DNA of 64,000 nt from assembly GCA_965207585.1 (NCBI GenBank), contig CBDBMT010000003.1, positions 2,046,001 through 2,110,000 on the forward strand. Reading direction: 5' to 3'. The position numbers were made by a program, and so were the translations under genes. Shown here piece by piece: positions 1 to 9,072 of this stretch (its first letter is position 1; each line of letters begins with the position of its first letter). The notes under the pieces were generated by a model. The model had not been told where the DNA came from. It saw only the letters and a program-made list of their open reading frames with translations, and made no database searches. This DNA is from Bin87 sp965207585. Its GTDB lineage: Bacteria > Chloroflexota > Dehalococcoidia > Lucifugimonadales > UBA3495.

Positions 1-2
1 AC

Positions 3-1226
3 TCGTCGCGCCCGCTGATGTCCGTAGCAGTGCTCACCGTCTTCGTGGTGCCGATGTCCGAGCAGTTCGGCTGGACGCGGGCGGAGTTCTCCGGTGCGGT
101 CAGCCTGGGAGGGCTCCTGGGGGCGGTGGCGGCGCCACTGGTCGGTCCCGTCCTGGACCGCTACGGCGCGGGCATGGTGGTGGGCATATCGTCCGGTATC
201 GCCGGCGTCTGCGCCGTGGTGCTGGGAACGGCGACCCAGATTTGGCAGTTCTATCTGGTGTACGTGCCCGGCCGGATGATGTTCTCCAGCCCCCTGGAGC
301 TGGGCACCTCGGTCGCGGTCAGCAACTGGTTCATCCGACGGCGTCCTTTCGCGCTGGCCCTGAACCATGTCTCTCAGGGCTCCGGCCTCGCGGTGATGCC
401 ACTGGTGGCACAGGCCGTCACCGGAGTCTGGGGATGGGAAATGGCATGGTACTCGCTGGGAGCATGGACCATCGCCGTGGGCGTGATACCAGCGATCCTT
501 CTCATGGCCCGCCGTCCCGAGGACCTGGACCTGGAACCCGATGGCGGCAGTGCGCCGCCGCCGTCCGCACGTCGATCTGCATCCATCCGCCGGCCCCAGA
601 GCGCAGTGGACGAGATCAACTTCACCCTTCACCAGGCCATCAGAACTCGCTCCTTTTGGCTGATGATACTGTTTTCTTTCGCCAGTTTTATCGTCCAGGC
701 CGGCGTGTCGCTGCACATGGTGCCCCACTATGTCGACCAGGGAGTGCCGGCCTCTATCGCCGTGTGGACCGCCAGTACCTTCGCCATCTCGCAGGTTCCG
801 GCCAGCATATTCTGGTCGGCGATATCGCAGCGGGAGGCGGCGCGGTTCGTGATGCTCGCCTCCGGTCTGGTGGTGGCCTGCGGCTCAATTACCACCGCCT
901 TCGCCAGCGGCATCGGCGCCGGCGTGCTGGGAGCCTTTATTCTCGGGTTTGGCGTCGGCGGGCTGCATATTATCGGTCGCCTGGTCTGGGCCGACTATTT
1001 CGGACGGCTCCATCTGGGATCCATCCGCGCCTGGGGATTGGCGGCACAGGTGGGGGGGCAGGCGGTCGGCCCCACTGCTGCCGGCATGGCGGTGGACCGG
1101 GTGGGCAGTTACCAGGGAGCGTTCCTGGCCTTCGGCATCAACCTTGCGGTGGTCTCCCTGCTGATGCTGACCGCGACGCGCCCGGGACCCGAAGCCGCGG
1201 ACGGAGGACAGCAGATCGACCCGTAA
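3..1226 (+). CDS. MFS transporter, 5' end cut by the window
   Basis: Major facilitator superfamily permease, a polytopic inner-membrane secondary transporter; the substrate cannot be told from sequence. The frame is open to the window edge, and the first visible residues (FVVPMSEQFGWTRAEFSGA) match the end of TM1 and the following loop in monocarboxylate/oxalate-type MFS proteins, so the true start lies upstream and the ATG at 18 is probably internal. The MFS motif between TM2 and TM3 is visible as VGPVLDRYG. A central cytoplasmic loop at about residues 165-205 is rich in Pro, Arg and Ser and separates the two six-helix halves. The aminotransferase starts 60 bp downstream with its own ribosome binding site. 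Confidence 0.85.
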   Translation, partial: SSRPLMSVAVLTVFVVPMSEQFGWTRAEFSGAVSLGGLLGAVAAPLVGPVLDRYGAGMVVGISSGIAGVCAVVLGTATQIWQFYLVYVPGRMMFSSPLELGTSVAVSNWFIRRRPFALALNHVSQGSGLAVMPLVAQAVTGVWGWEMAWYSLGAWTIAVGVIPAILLMARRPEDLDLEPDGGSAPPPSARRSASIRRPQSAVDEINFTLHQAIRTRSFWLMILFSFASFIVQAGVSLHMVPHYVDQGVPASIAVWTASTFAISQVPASIFWSAISQREAARFVMLASGLVVACGSITTAFASGIGAGVLGAFILGFGVGGLHIIGRLVWADYFGRLHLGSIRAWGLAAQVGGQAVGPTAAGMAVDRVGSYQGAFLAFGINLAVVSLLMLTATRPGPEAADGGQQIDP

Positions 1227-1286
1227 ATGTTAACATTGGCAACGGGGTTGCTAAACTGCACCACCAGGACTGGAAAGAGGTGAACC

Positions 1287-2462
1287 ATGACCAGAGCTCC
1301 CGCGACCCGCATCCAACGAGTACAGCCTCCGGCCACCCTGGCCGCCGGCGAAAAGGCCCGACAACTGGCCCGGCAGGGTCACGACGTGATTGACCTGGGT
1401 CAGTCCAGTCCGCACCACGTAACCCCGCAGCACATTATCGACGCGGGGATTCAGGCCCTGAACGCAGGACTTACCAACATCAGCTCGTCCCGTGGGCTGC
1501 CCGAGCTGCGCCAGGCCATGTCAGCCAAGCTGGCGGCCCACAATGGCCGGGCCGTTGATCCCGACGGCGATATCCTGGTCACGCCCGGCAGCAAGATGGG
1601 GCTGTATGAGGCCATCAACGCCTACATCGAGGCAGGAGACGAAGCTCTGGTGCTTGAGCCCACTTGGGTCAGCTTCAGCCAGCAGGTGGAGATGGCCGAA
1701 GGCGTTCCCGTGGCCGTGCCACTCAGCGAGGAAGAGGAGTACCACATCAGCTACGAGCAGTTGAAGGAGTACGTCACCTCGCGTACCAAGATGATCGTCA
1801 TCAACAATCCCAACAATCCCACAGGCCGGGTCTACACCGAGGACGAGCTGGCAGCCGTGGCGCGTTTGTCCCGGGAGCAGGACCTGCTGGTCGTTTGTGA
1901 TGAGACTTACGAGTATTTCCTTTACGATTCCAACCGGCACGCTACCATTGCAACTTTAGAGGGCATGGCGGAACGAACCCTGACCAGTTACACCTTTACC
2001 AAGGCGTATTCGATGTCCGGCTGGCGGTTGGGCTGCATCGTGGCGCAGTCAAGCCTGCTGGAGCCTCTGCTGAAGATACAGGAACAAACGGCGAGTTTCG
2101 TTTCTCCCTTTGTGCAGATGGCCGGGGTGGCCGCCCTCCAAGGCCCCCAGGATCATCTCCCCCAGTGGCGGGAGGACTGCGATGAACTGCGCGTGCGCTG
2201 CGCCGGCCGGTTGTCCCAGGTTCCCGGCGTGCACTGTCCGTTGCCCGAGGGCGCCACTTTCCTGTTCCCTCGCTACTCGGCGGATGTGTCATCCACGGAG
2301 TTGGCCGAGCTGCTGGTGGAGCGGGAAGGAGTGGTGGTAACCCCCGGCATCGGCTTTGGCGCGAGTGGGGAAGGACACTTCCGCGTCGCCCTGATGCGGT
2401 CTCCCGCTGATCGAGTTGTGGAAGGGGTGGAGCGCGTAGCGCGAGTGCTGGAAAGTCTCTAG
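1287..2462 (+). CDS. pyridoxal-phosphate aminotransferase, class I/II
   Basis: PLP-dependent aminotransferase of fold type I (aspartate/aromatic aminotransferase group), 391 residues, the normal family length. Visible motifs are the NNPNNPTGRVY segment, the cofactor-contacting Asp in VVCDETYEYF, the Schiff-base lysine in TFTKAYSMSGWRLG, and the C-terminal Arg in HFRVALM that usually binds the substrate carboxylate. It moves an amino group between an amino acid and a 2-oxo acid; the exact substrate is not resolved. An AAGAGG ribosome binding site precedes the ATG. It follows the MFS gene on the same strand, so export or import of a related compound is possible, but that is only inference. Confidence 0.9.
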   Translation: MTRAPATRIQRVQPPATLAAGEKARQLARQGHDVIDLGQSSPHHVTPQHIIDAGIQALNAGLTNISSSRGLPELRQAMSAKLAAHNGRAVDPDGDILVTPGSKMGLYEAINAYIEAGDEALVLEPTWVSFSQQVEMAEGVPVAVPLSEEEEYHISYEQLKEYVTSRTKMIVINNPNNPTGRVYTEDELAAVARLSREQDLLVVCDETYEYFLYDSNRHATIATLEGMAERTLTSYTFTKAYSMSGWRLGCIVAQSSLLEPLLKIQEQTASFVSPFVQMAGVAALQGPQDHLPQWREDCDELRVRCAGRLSQVPGVHCPLPEGATFLFPRYSADVSSTELAELLVEREGVVVTPGIGFGASGEGHFRVALMRSPADRVVEGVERVARVLESL

Positions 2463-2560
2463 CAGGCTTGCAATGCCGGTGTGGTGGAGCGATCTCGTCG
2501 AGGCGCTCGGTGCGTTAGAATGGGCAAAAATCAACACCGCGCCAACCCCGGAGGAACCTG

Positions 2561-3226
2561 ATGTCTTTCTGCGATGAGATCGAGCGAGAGTCCCAGCAAC
2601 AACGCGACGCCATGGCGTTCCATCCGTTCGTGCAGGGTATCGGCGACGGCACTCTGCCGTTGGACCGCTTCAAGCACTTCATCACCCAGGACTACGTCTA
2701 TCTCATCGATTTCGCTCGTGTCCTCGCCCTGGCCTCGGCCAAGGCCCCCGATCTGCCGGCCATGTCGTGGTTCGCTCACGCCGTGGACTACATCCTGAAC
2801 ACCGAGATGGATCTGCACCGTTCGTATTGCGCGCAGTTCGGCATCACCGAAGCCGAGCTGGACGTCACCCGGCACGCGCCGACTTGCTACTCGTACACCA
2901 GCTACCTGCTGCGCGTCGCCCACCAGGGAACCTTTGGTGAGGTGGTCGCCGCGGTGCTGCCCTGCATCTGGGGATACTGGCGCGTGGGGGAGCGACTGGC
3001 CGACCAGGGCCTGCCGGACCACTCCGGCTACGCGCAGTGGATACAGATGTACGCCGGCCCCGAACAGCAGTCGGTGGCGGAGGAGTGTCGCGCCATTTGC
3101 GATCGCGTTGCCGCTACGGCCGGGCCCGCCGAGATCGCAGCCATGAAAGAGGCGTACATAACGTGCACGCGCTACGAGCAGGCTTTCTGGGAAATGGGGT
3201 GGACGCTGGAGGACTGGCCTGTCTAA
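2561..3226 (+). CDS. tenA: TenA/thiaminase II family protein
   Basis: TenA-family all-helical enzyme (221 residues) that hydrolyses aminopyrimidine products of thiamin breakdown in the salvage pathway. Residues expected at the active site are visible: the Asp in ITQDYVYLIDFARV, the Tyr pair in CYSYTSYLL, the catalytic Cys in LPCIWGYWRVG, and a Glu near the C-terminus in YEQAFWEMGW. This makes it a TenA_C (cysteine-type) member. A GGAGG site precedes the ATG. It stands 98 bp after the aminotransferase. No thiamin biosynthesis genes lie nearby, so salvage rather than de novo synthesis is the best guess. Confidence 0.88.
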   Translation: MSFCDEIERESQQQRDAMAFHPFVQGIGDGTLPLDRFKHFITQDYVYLIDFARVLALASAKAPDLPAMSWFAHAVDYILNTEMDLHRSYCAQFGITEAELDVTRHAPTCYSYTSYLLRVAHQGTFGEVVAAVLPCIWGYWRVGERLADQGLPDHSGYAQWIQMYAGPEQQSVAEECRAICDRVAATAGPAEIAAMKEAYITCTRYEQAFWEMGWTLEDWPV

Positions 3227-3237
3227 TCTTTCAGATT

Positions 3238-3303
3238 CGTCATTCCGGCGAAAGCCGGAATCCAGCAGTATGTTCCTGGACTCCGGCTTTCGCCGGAGAG
3301 ACG
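3238..3303. repeat. REP-like palindromic repeat after tenA
   Basis: Two arms of about 27 bases, GTCATTCCGGCGAAAGCCGG on the left and the imperfect complement on the right, form a long hairpin between tenA and the tRNA genes. Each arm is itself palindromic (CCGGCnnnnGCCGG). A related single arm with a different stem sequence lies at 11511-11537, so this is a dispersed family. Confidence 0.6.
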
Positions 3304-3331
3304 AGCTTATGGGGCCATTCTGACAGTTGCC

Positions 3332-3406
3332 TGGTCGGGGTGGGCAGATTCGAACTGCCGATCTCCTGCTCCCAAAGCAGGCGCCTTGCCGCTAGGCCAC
3401 ACCCCG
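3332..3406 (-). tRNA. tRNA-Pro (anticodon TGG)
   Basis: Reverse strand folds as a tRNA: acceptor CGGGGTG pairs with CACCCCG, the anticodon loop is TTTGGGA (anticodon TGG), the T loop is TTCGAAT, the discriminator is A, and the CCA end is encoded. C1-G72 is typical of bacterial tRNA-Pro. Confidence 0.95.
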
Positions 3407-3444
3407 ATGCTTGTACCCCTGATCGGCCCGGCGATCCGACAAAG

Positions 3445-3516
3445 TACCCCCGCGGAGACTCGAACTCCGGTCTCTGGCTCCGGAGGCCAGCACTCTATCC
3501 ACTGAGCTACGGGGGC
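3445..3516 (-). tRNA. tRNA-Arg (anticodon CCG)
   Basis: Reverse strand folds as a tRNA with acceptor GCCCCCG against CGGGGGT (a G-U first pair), anticodon loop CTCCGGA (anticodon CCG) and T loop TTCGAGT. The CCA end is not encoded, unlike in the two flanking tRNA genes. Confidence 0.94.
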
Positions 3517-3633
3517 ATTTTCAATTTTAGCACAACTGCCCGGCGCGGCAATTCGCGTTGCCGGATCATCGATCATGCCGGCAGTATGCGAACCCGCCCG
3601 GGCTCAGGCCGGCCAGGCTGGTGAGCCGGTCAG

Positions 3634-3663
3634 CAAAAAACGGCTCACCAACGTGAGCCGTTT
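3634..3663 (-). terminator. rho-independent terminator after tRNA-Asp
   Basis: Perfect stem AAACGGCTCAC / GTGAGCCGTTT with a 4-base loop, followed on the minus strand by a run of six T. It lies 12 bases past the 3' end of tRNA-Asp, so tRNA-Arg and tRNA-Pro are probably transcribed separately or by read-through. Confidence 0.8.
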
Positions 3664-3675
3664 CAACAGTTTCAG

Positions 3676-3751
3676 TGGCGACCCGGAGCGGATTCGAACC
3701 GCCGATCTCTGCCTTGACAGGGCAGTATGTTAACCGCTACACCACCGGGCC
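3676..3751 (-). tRNA. tRNA-Asp (anticodon GTC)
   Basis: Reverse strand folds as a tRNA with acceptor GGCCCGG against CCGGGTC, anticodon loop CTGTCAA (anticodon GTC), T loop TTCGAAT, discriminator G and an encoded CCA end. A good promoter and a terminator bracket it. Confidence 0.95.
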
Positions 3752-3783
3752 ACAAAACACGCGATATCATCGCGCGTTGAATC

Positions 3784-3813
3784 ATTGTAGTCAGCAAGCC
3801 TTGATATTGTCAA
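3784..3813 (-). promoter_or_regulatory. sigma-70 type promoter of tRNA-Asp
   Basis: On the minus strand there is a perfect -35 TTGACA, an 18-base spacer and a -10 TACAAT, ending about 33 bases before the tRNA-Asp 5' end. Confidence 0.75.
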
Positions 3814-3869
3814 ACGAAGTCCTGGACTTGTGGCGACGCGCCCGCCAATCGACCACACCGGTGGCCGGC

Positions 3870-3875
3870 TATAAT
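3870..3875 (+). promoter_or_regulatory. -10 box of the hexapeptide-protein gene
   Basis: A perfect TATAAT stands 33 bases before the TTG start at 3908. No clear -35 is seen. A transcript from here would begin after the ATG at 3875, which argues against that upstream start. Confidence 0.5.
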
Positions 3876-3907
3876 TGCCGGAACTGATAACCACCAGGAG
3901 GAGCCTC

Positions 3908-4432
3908 TTGATTCGCAGCATTGACGGCAAGTCACCGCAAATCCACCCCAGCGTGTTCGTAAGCGAGGCCGCCTATATCGTCGGCGACGTGATAATCGGC
4001 GAGGGGACCAGCATCTGGCCGGGCGCCGTAATACGCGCCGATTACGGTCAGATCGTCATCGGCAAGAACTGCTCAATACAGGACAACTGCGTCCTGCACA
4101 CCGACGACTACCTGGAACTGGGCGACAATGTGCTGATGACCCACGGTGCGGTAATCCACGGCGGAAAGGTCGGCAACAACGTCATGATCGGCGTCAACGC
4201 GGTTTGCCTGGAGGACTGCGACGTTGGGGACTACGTGCTCATCGGCGCGGGGGCCATCGTAACCGGCACGCCCATCCCCAACGAGTCCCTGGTGATAGGC
4301 GTGCCCGGACGGATCCGCGAACTGCCCGAGGTTCACCGCAAGCGATTGGAAAATCCCACCGCGCGTTACCAGGAAAACGGACGGCGGTTCATAGCCGCCG
4401 GACTGGGTTTGCAGATCCCCGCAGCAGACTGA
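3908..4432 (+). CDS. gamma-carbonic-anhydrase-like hexapeptide protein
   Basis: Left-handed beta-helix protein of the gamma carbonic anhydrase/YrdA/PaaY group, 174 residues. Hexapeptide repeats run through most of the chain (YIVGDVIIGEGTSIWPGAVI and following). The metal ligands expected in the family are present: one His in CVLHTDDY and two in LMTHGAVIHG. A C-terminal helix follows. These proteins bind zinc or iron as trimers; carbonic anhydrase activity is not assured. I choose the TTG at 3908 because AGGAGG stands six bases before it and the TATAAT box makes the ATG at 3875 unlikely to lie on the mRNA. It faces dnaE convergently. Confidence 0.87.
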   Translation: MIRSIDGKSPQIHPSVFVSEAAYIVGDVIIGEGTSIWPGAVIRADYGQIVIGKNCSIQDNCVLHTDDYLELGDNVLMTHGAVIHGGKVGNNVMIGVNAVCLEDCDVGDYVLIGAGAIVTGTPIPNESLVIGVPGRIRELPEVHRKRLENPTARYQENGRRFIAAGLGLQIPAAD

Positions 4433-4469
4433 CCCGCCGCCGCCCGCAAGAGCCGGCACATGCCGGGAA

Positions 4470-7400
4470 TTAAGTGGCTTTCGCCGGGTACTCGGTGCAG
4501 CTCTCGTCCTGGAGCAGCAGGTCCTGGACGCGCTGCTGCAACTCATCGCACACTGCGGTTGAAACGGTGGGGATCTCCATCAGCACCTTGCGCCCTTCCT
4601 TGAGGTTGAGTTCCAGGTAGACCTTGTCCTCGCCGGTGTATTCGAGCATGACCCGGATAGCCTGGCGCAGCCGGTACCGGTCCTCGTCCGGCTGGTCAGT
4701 TTCGACCATCCGCACCAGGACGCCCGATTCCCGGTGACCATTAGAGGCGGCCGGCGATGGTGGAGGCGCCGGCTTGTTGCCGTTTGACCGGGGAGCCTTC
4801 GCGGGAGCGCTGGGGTTCGCCGGCGCCGGATTGCCTGCGGACACCTCAGGCGACTGGCTGACAGGAGTCGCCATGGCGGTTTCCGGCAGCTCGTACTCCT
4901 GTGCGTCATAGCAGGCGATGGAGAAGTCATCCCCACGGATTTGGAGCCGGCCCGTGACCCTGGCCACGCGGCCGGGTTGCCAGACGTGCGCCGTCTTTTC
5001 CAGCGAGTCGGGCCAGACCATCGCCTCAACCTGCCCTCCCACCATGGCCAGGTCGACGCGCAGGAACTTTCGATTGTCCCGGGTGTAGCGCTCGTTGACC
5101 CCGGCGACGTGTCCCAGCAGGGTCACCGTGCTGCTGATCATCTCCTCGTCCAATTGGTCGATGGAGTTGTAGGCGTCGCCCGGATTTATCGCTGCCAGGG
5201 CCAGCAGCGGGTTGTAGGACAGGGCAACGCCCAGGTACTCCTTTTCCAGGTTGGCTTTTTCCTGCGGTGTGTAATCGGCGTGGGACGTGTCCAGTTCCAG
5301 CAGCGTACCGCCGGCGCCGCTGTCCAGCTCGTCACCGAACATGCCGACCTGCCCGGAATTGCGGTTTCGCGTTTCCTGCTGCGCCAGGGCCCAGATGCGG
5401 TCCAGGTTGCCGATGACCGTCGCCCGCGGCGCCAGGGAGTCGAAGGCCCCGGCCTTGGCCAGTCCTTCCAGGGTGCGGCGATTCAGGCCCGAAACGTCCA
5501 CCCGCCGGCAGAAGTCGGTGATTGAGGCATAGGGGCCTTTGGCCGTGCGCTCGGTGACAATTGGCGTTATGGCGCCCTCGCCCACCGTCTTGACCGCGGC
5601 CAGGCCGATGCGCAGCTTGCCGGTCTGGGCCCGGTCGGCCGGGGTGTCAATGGTGTAATGGATGCCGGACTTGTTCACGTCGGGCAGCTCGATCCCGATG
5701 CCCATCCGCGTGCATTCGTTGATCGATGCGACGTAACGGTCGCCGTGGTCCAGGCGGCAGTTGAGCACCGAGGCCATGTACTCCAGCGAGTAGTGAGTCT
5801 TGAAGTATGCGGTCCAGTAGGAGATCAGCCCGTAGCTTACGCTGTGGGCCTTGTTGAAGGCGTACCCGGCGAAGGGCTCGATGAGGTTGAAGATCTCCGC
5901 TCCCATCTGTTCGCTGTAGCCCTGCTGCACGGCGCCGGATACGAACCGTTCCCGCTCTTCGGCCATCAACGCCGGTATCTTCTTCCCCATTGCCTTGCGG
6001 ACCGTGTCGGCTTCGCCCAGGGAATAGCCGGCGAAGTTCTGCAGGACGTGCAGTACCTGGTCCTGGTACACGATGACGCCGTAGGTCTCGTCCAGCAGCT
6101 CCTTCATGCTGGGATGGGGGTAGGTGACCTGCTCCCGGCCGTGCTTGGAACGAATGAACCGGTCGATGTGCTCCATAGGACCGGGGCGATACAGCGCGAT
6201 CATGGCCGCGATGTCACCCAGATCGGACGGTTTAAGTTCCTTGATGTACCGCTGCATCCCGGCGCTTTCCAACTGGAACAGGTCGGTGGTGTTGCCGGTG
6301 CCCAGCAGGTCGTAGGTGGCTTCGTCGTCCAGCGTCAGCCGGCTCAGGTCGATGCGGATGCCCCGTTCCTCGTCCAGCAGCTTGATAGTCCGGTCCAGGA
6401 TGGTGAGGTTGGTCAGGCCCAGGAAGTCCATTTTGAGCAGTCCCAGTTTGGCCACCGGGTCCATGGAGTACTGGGTCATCATCACCGGGCTGTTCTCATC
6501 CCCGCGTGATGGACGTTGGAGCGGCACAGTCTCAGTCAACGGCTCGTCGGCGATCAGCACGCCGGCCGCGTGGGTGCTCACGTGGTGGACGATGCCCTCC
6601 AGCGCCTGGGCGTTGTCCACCAGTTCCCGGATTGCTGCGTCGCGCACGTAGGTGTCCGCCATCTCCTGGTTGGCGGACATGGCGTCGGAGATGGTGCGGG
6701 ACTTGAAAGGAACCATCCGGGCGATGCGGTCGACGTCGCCGTAGCTCATGCCCAGCCCGCGACCCACGTCGCGGAGGGCGGCCTTGGGCCCCATGGTCCC
6801 AAAGGTGATGATCTGGGCCACCCGGTCGCTGCCGTAGCGGTCGATGACGTAGCGCAGCACCTCGTCGCGCCGGTCGTCCTGGAAGTCCATGTCGATGTCG
6901 GGCATTTCCTTGCGCTCAAAGTTCAGGAATCGCTCGAACACCAGGTTGTACCGCATGGGATCGATGTCGGTGATCCCCAGGCAGTACAGCACCACGCTGG
7001 CGGCGGCGCTTCCTCGCACGCCGAAGAGGATCTGCTGCTTGCGGACGAAGGAGATGATGTCCCACACCACGAGGAAATAGTTGGCGAAGCTGGTCTGTCG
7101 GACGACTTCCAGCTCGTATTCCATGCGGGCGCGGGCCGCGTCGTTGTTAATCCCGTAACGCTGGTTGAACCCCTCCCAGCAGATGCGTTCCAGGTAGGAG
7201 TCGGCATCCTCGTCATTCGGAGTTGGATATCGGGGCAGATGCATCTGCCCGAACCCCAGCGAGACATTGCATTGTTGTGCCACCTCGCCGGTAATGTCCA
7301 CGGCCTGTGGGAAATCGTGGAACAGCGCCGCCATCTCGTCGGCGGACCGGATGTAGTATGACGAGTCTTCCATCCGCAAGCGTTTTTCATCCATGACGTT

Positions 7401-8075
7401 GGTGCCCGTCTGGATGCAAATGTACACGTCCTGGTACTGGTAGTCGGACTGGCGGACGTAATGGGCGTCGTTGGTGACCAGCAGCGGCACGCCAGTTTCC
7501 CGGTTGAGACGGACCAGGCCGTCGTTGATCCGGGGCAGCTGCTCGATATGCTCGTGTCGCTGCAACTCCAGGAAGTAGTTCTCGCCGAACAGCTCGCGGT
7601 ACCAGCCGACCATCTGCTTGGCGTCCTGGTAATTGCCGTCGGCCAGCAGTGTGGGCACCTCGGCCGATGGGCACCCGGACAGGCAGATGAGCCCGCTCCG
7701 GTGTCGCTCGATCAGCTCCTTGTCGATGCGTGGCCGGTAATGGAAACCCTCCAGGTGGGACAGGGTCACCAGTTGCAGGAGGTTGCGGTATCCGGTGTTG
7801 TCCCTGGCGATGAGCACCAGGTGGTTGGCGGTGCGCTCGTTGGGAGTTCGGTCATGCCGGCTGCCATGGGCGACGTAGAACTCGCACCCGATGATGGGCT
7901 TGATGCCGGCGTCCTTGCACTCGGAGTAAAAATCGACCACGCCATACAATGATCCGTGGTCGGTGATGCTCATGGCGTCCATGCCCAGCTCGCGGGTCCG
8001 GCTCACCAGATCCGGGATGCGGCTGATGCCATCGAGCATGCTGTATTCGGTGTGAGTATGCAGGTGAGTGAACAC
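4470..8075 (-). CDS. dnaE: DNA polymerase III subunit alpha
   Basis: Replicative DNA polymerase catalytic subunit, 1201 residues, close to the DnaE norm. The N-terminal PHP domain starts at once (HLHTHTEYSMLDG, then ITDHGSLYG). The polymerase Asp pair is in PDIDMDF at about residues 392-398, and the third expected Asp is in LKMDFLGLTNL. An OB-fold domain near residues 960-1050 (TVTLLGHVAGVNERY) is followed by a Pro/Ala-rich linker and a conserved C-terminal domain. The PHP metal ligands look largely intact, so proofreading activity in the PHP domain is possible. The start is GTG at 8075. It is convergent with the hexapeptide gene and lies downstream of higBA on the same strand. Confidence 0.97.
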   Translation of the reverse strand: MFTHLHTHTEYSMLDGISRIPDLVSRTRELGMDAMSITDHGSLYGVVDFYSECKDAGIKPIIGCEFYVAHGSRHDRTPNERTANHLVLIARDNTGYRNLLQLVTLSHLEGFHYRPRIDKELIERHRSGLICLSGCPSAEVPTLLADGNYQDAKQMVGWYRELFGENYFLELQRHEHIEQLPRINDGLVRLNRETGVPLLVTNDAHYVRQSDYQYQDVYICIQTGTNVMDEKRLRMEDSSYYIRSADEMAALFHDFPQAVDITGEVAQQCNVSLGFGQMHLPRYPTPNDEDADSYLERICWEGFNQRYGINNDAARARMEYELEVVRQTSFANYFLVVWDIISFVRKQQILFGVRGSAAASVVLYCLGITDIDPMRYNLVFERFLNFERKEMPDIDMDFQDDRRDEVLRYVIDRYGSDRVAQIITFGTMGPKAALRDVGRGLGMSYGDVDRIARMVPFKSRTISDAMSANQEMADTYVRDAAIRELVDNAQALEGIVHHVSTHAAGVLIADEPLTETVPLQRPSRGDENSPVMMTQYSMDPVAKLGLLKMDFLGLTNLTILDRTIKLLDEERGIRIDLSRLTLDDEATYDLLGTGNTTDLFQLESAGMQRYIKELKPSDLGDIAAMIALYRPGPMEHIDRFIRSKHGREQVTYPHPSMKELLDETYGVIVYQDQVLHVLQNFAGYSLGEADTVRKAMGKKIPALMAEERERFVSGAVQQGYSEQMGAEIFNLIEPFAGYAFNKAHSVSYGLISYWTAYFKTHYSLEYMASVLNCRLDHGDRYVASINECTRMGIGIELPDVNKSGIHYTIDTPADRAQTGKLRIGLAAVKTVGEGAITPIVTERTAKGPYASITDFCRRVDVSGLNRRTLEGLAKAGAFDSLAPRATVIGNLDRIWALAQQETRNRNSGQVGMFGDELDSGAGGTLLELDTSHADYTPQEKANLEKEYLGVALSYNPLLALAAINPGDAYNSIDQLDEEMISSTVTLLGHVAGVNERYTRDNRKFLRVDLAMVGGQVEAMVWPDSLEKTAHVWQPGRVARVTGRLQIRGDDFSIACYDAQEYELPETAMATPVSQSPEVSAGNPAPANPSAPAKAPRSNGNKPAPPPSPAASNGHRESGVLVRMVETDQPDEDRYRLRQAIRVMLEYTGEDKVYLELNLKEGRKVLMEIPTVSTAVCDELQQRVQDLLLQDESCTEYPAKAT

Positions 8076-8275
8076 GATCAGCGAGCCTGTTGCGGAGAAT
8101 AATAGGCCGATGGGGCATCGCCTAATGATAGCAGTCGGGGATTGCCCGTAGTCGTGGAGCTTATGTCGTTAGCGCGAACTGACGGCCAAATCGTCAGCAT
8201 TAAACCGGATGACCCGCCACCGGGAGAGGCAACGGGCCGCGCGGAAACGGCTACCCCGGCGGGGCTAGCCCGGGT

Positions 8276-8704
8276 TCAGACCTTTTGGATGGCGGAACGA
8301 GTTATGCCTGGAACGGGCAGGACAGCACCGGGCGCAGGCGGTGTGTTGGTGACACGCAACAGTTCCGACGCCGGAATACCCAAATGCCGGTGGAGCGTTT
8401 CGGCTATCTCTGGCGTCATTGCCTCCCCACCAGACATTAGTTCGTTAATGTCGCCCTGACCTTCCAACAAGTCGTTGATGCGCTGGGCCGTCCAGCCTTT
8501 TTCGTAGATCCAAAACTCGAGCAGTGCGCGACCCTCGGGAACCGGCATCGGTATATTTCGGTATTCATAGAGCTCCACGAGATCGCCCAGCAGGTCCAGC
8601 TCCTGACCCTCCGGGGTGCCTGGTTCGGAATCCATCAGGCTATAGACGCGGGCCAATGCCACCTCGTATTCCTCCTCAGTCCGTATCGGTTTGATGTTGC
8701 ACAT
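8276..8704 (-). CDS. higA: HigA-type antitoxin with HTH domain
   Basis: Antitoxin of a type II system, 142 residues. The N-terminal part (IRTEEEYEVALARVYSLMD) is the usual HigA lead-in that contacts the toxin, and the C-terminal half holds an XRE-like helix-turn-helix ending GIPASELLR. It should bind HigB and repress the operon. It starts three bases after the stop of higB, so the pair is translated together in the toxin-first order that is typical of higBA. Confidence 0.85.
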   Translation of the reverse strand: MCNIKPIRTEEEYEVALARVYSLMDSEPGTPEGQELDLLGDLVELYEYRNIPMPVPEGRALLEFWIYEKGWTAQRINDLLEGQGDINELMSGGEAMTPEIAETLHRHLGIPASELLRVTNTPPAPGAVLPVPGITRSAIQKV

Positions 8705-8707
8705 AAC

Positions 8708-9001
8708 TTACACCTCCACGGCGTTGATGCGGTCATACTCGGCGTGGGTGCCTATGAATCTGATAAAGACCATTTGGCTGGCGTAATCAACCCTGACTAC
8801 CAGACGATAGTCGTTGCCCTTGATATTGAACACCACCCGGTTGCGCGGGATGATGCTGGCGTCGGCATACCGAGCCTTTACCTTGTCGGGCGTATCCCAA
8901 TCTGCGGTCCGGGCAGTGTGGTACCAATTCGCCAGTGGGCTTTCGGCATCAGGATGACGTTCCCAGTATTCCCGGAGCGTCCTCTTGGAGAAAATCCTCA
9001 T
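8708..9001 (-). CDS. higB: HigB-type mRNA interferase toxin
   Basis: RelE-superfamily toxin of the HigB family, 97 residues, predicted to cleave mRNA at the ribosome. Family features seen are the MRIFSKRTLREYWERHPDAE opening, the W-x-TA-x-WDTP segment, RVVFNIKGNDYRLVV and the terminal FIRFIGTHAEYDRI. It is the first gene of a two-gene operon with higA. It lies between core genes (dnaE and the UGSC cluster) and is probably a separately acquired cassette. Confidence 0.88.
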   Translation of the reverse strand: MRIFSKRTLREYWERHPDAESPLANWYHTARTADWDTPDKVKARYADASIIPRNRVVFNIKGNDYRLVVRVDYASQMVFIRFIGTHAEYDRINAVEV

Positions 9002-9072
9002 GGCAACGCCGCGGCCCGGTCATCTGTATCCCCGACTACTATATCACTGTGCGCCGACCGTTGTCGGCGTGG

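Noticed and set aside
8076..8275. Possible small gene between dnaE and higA
   Set aside because: The only plus-strand frame overlaps higA antisense and has no family or ribosome site; the stretch is probably leader and terminator sequence.
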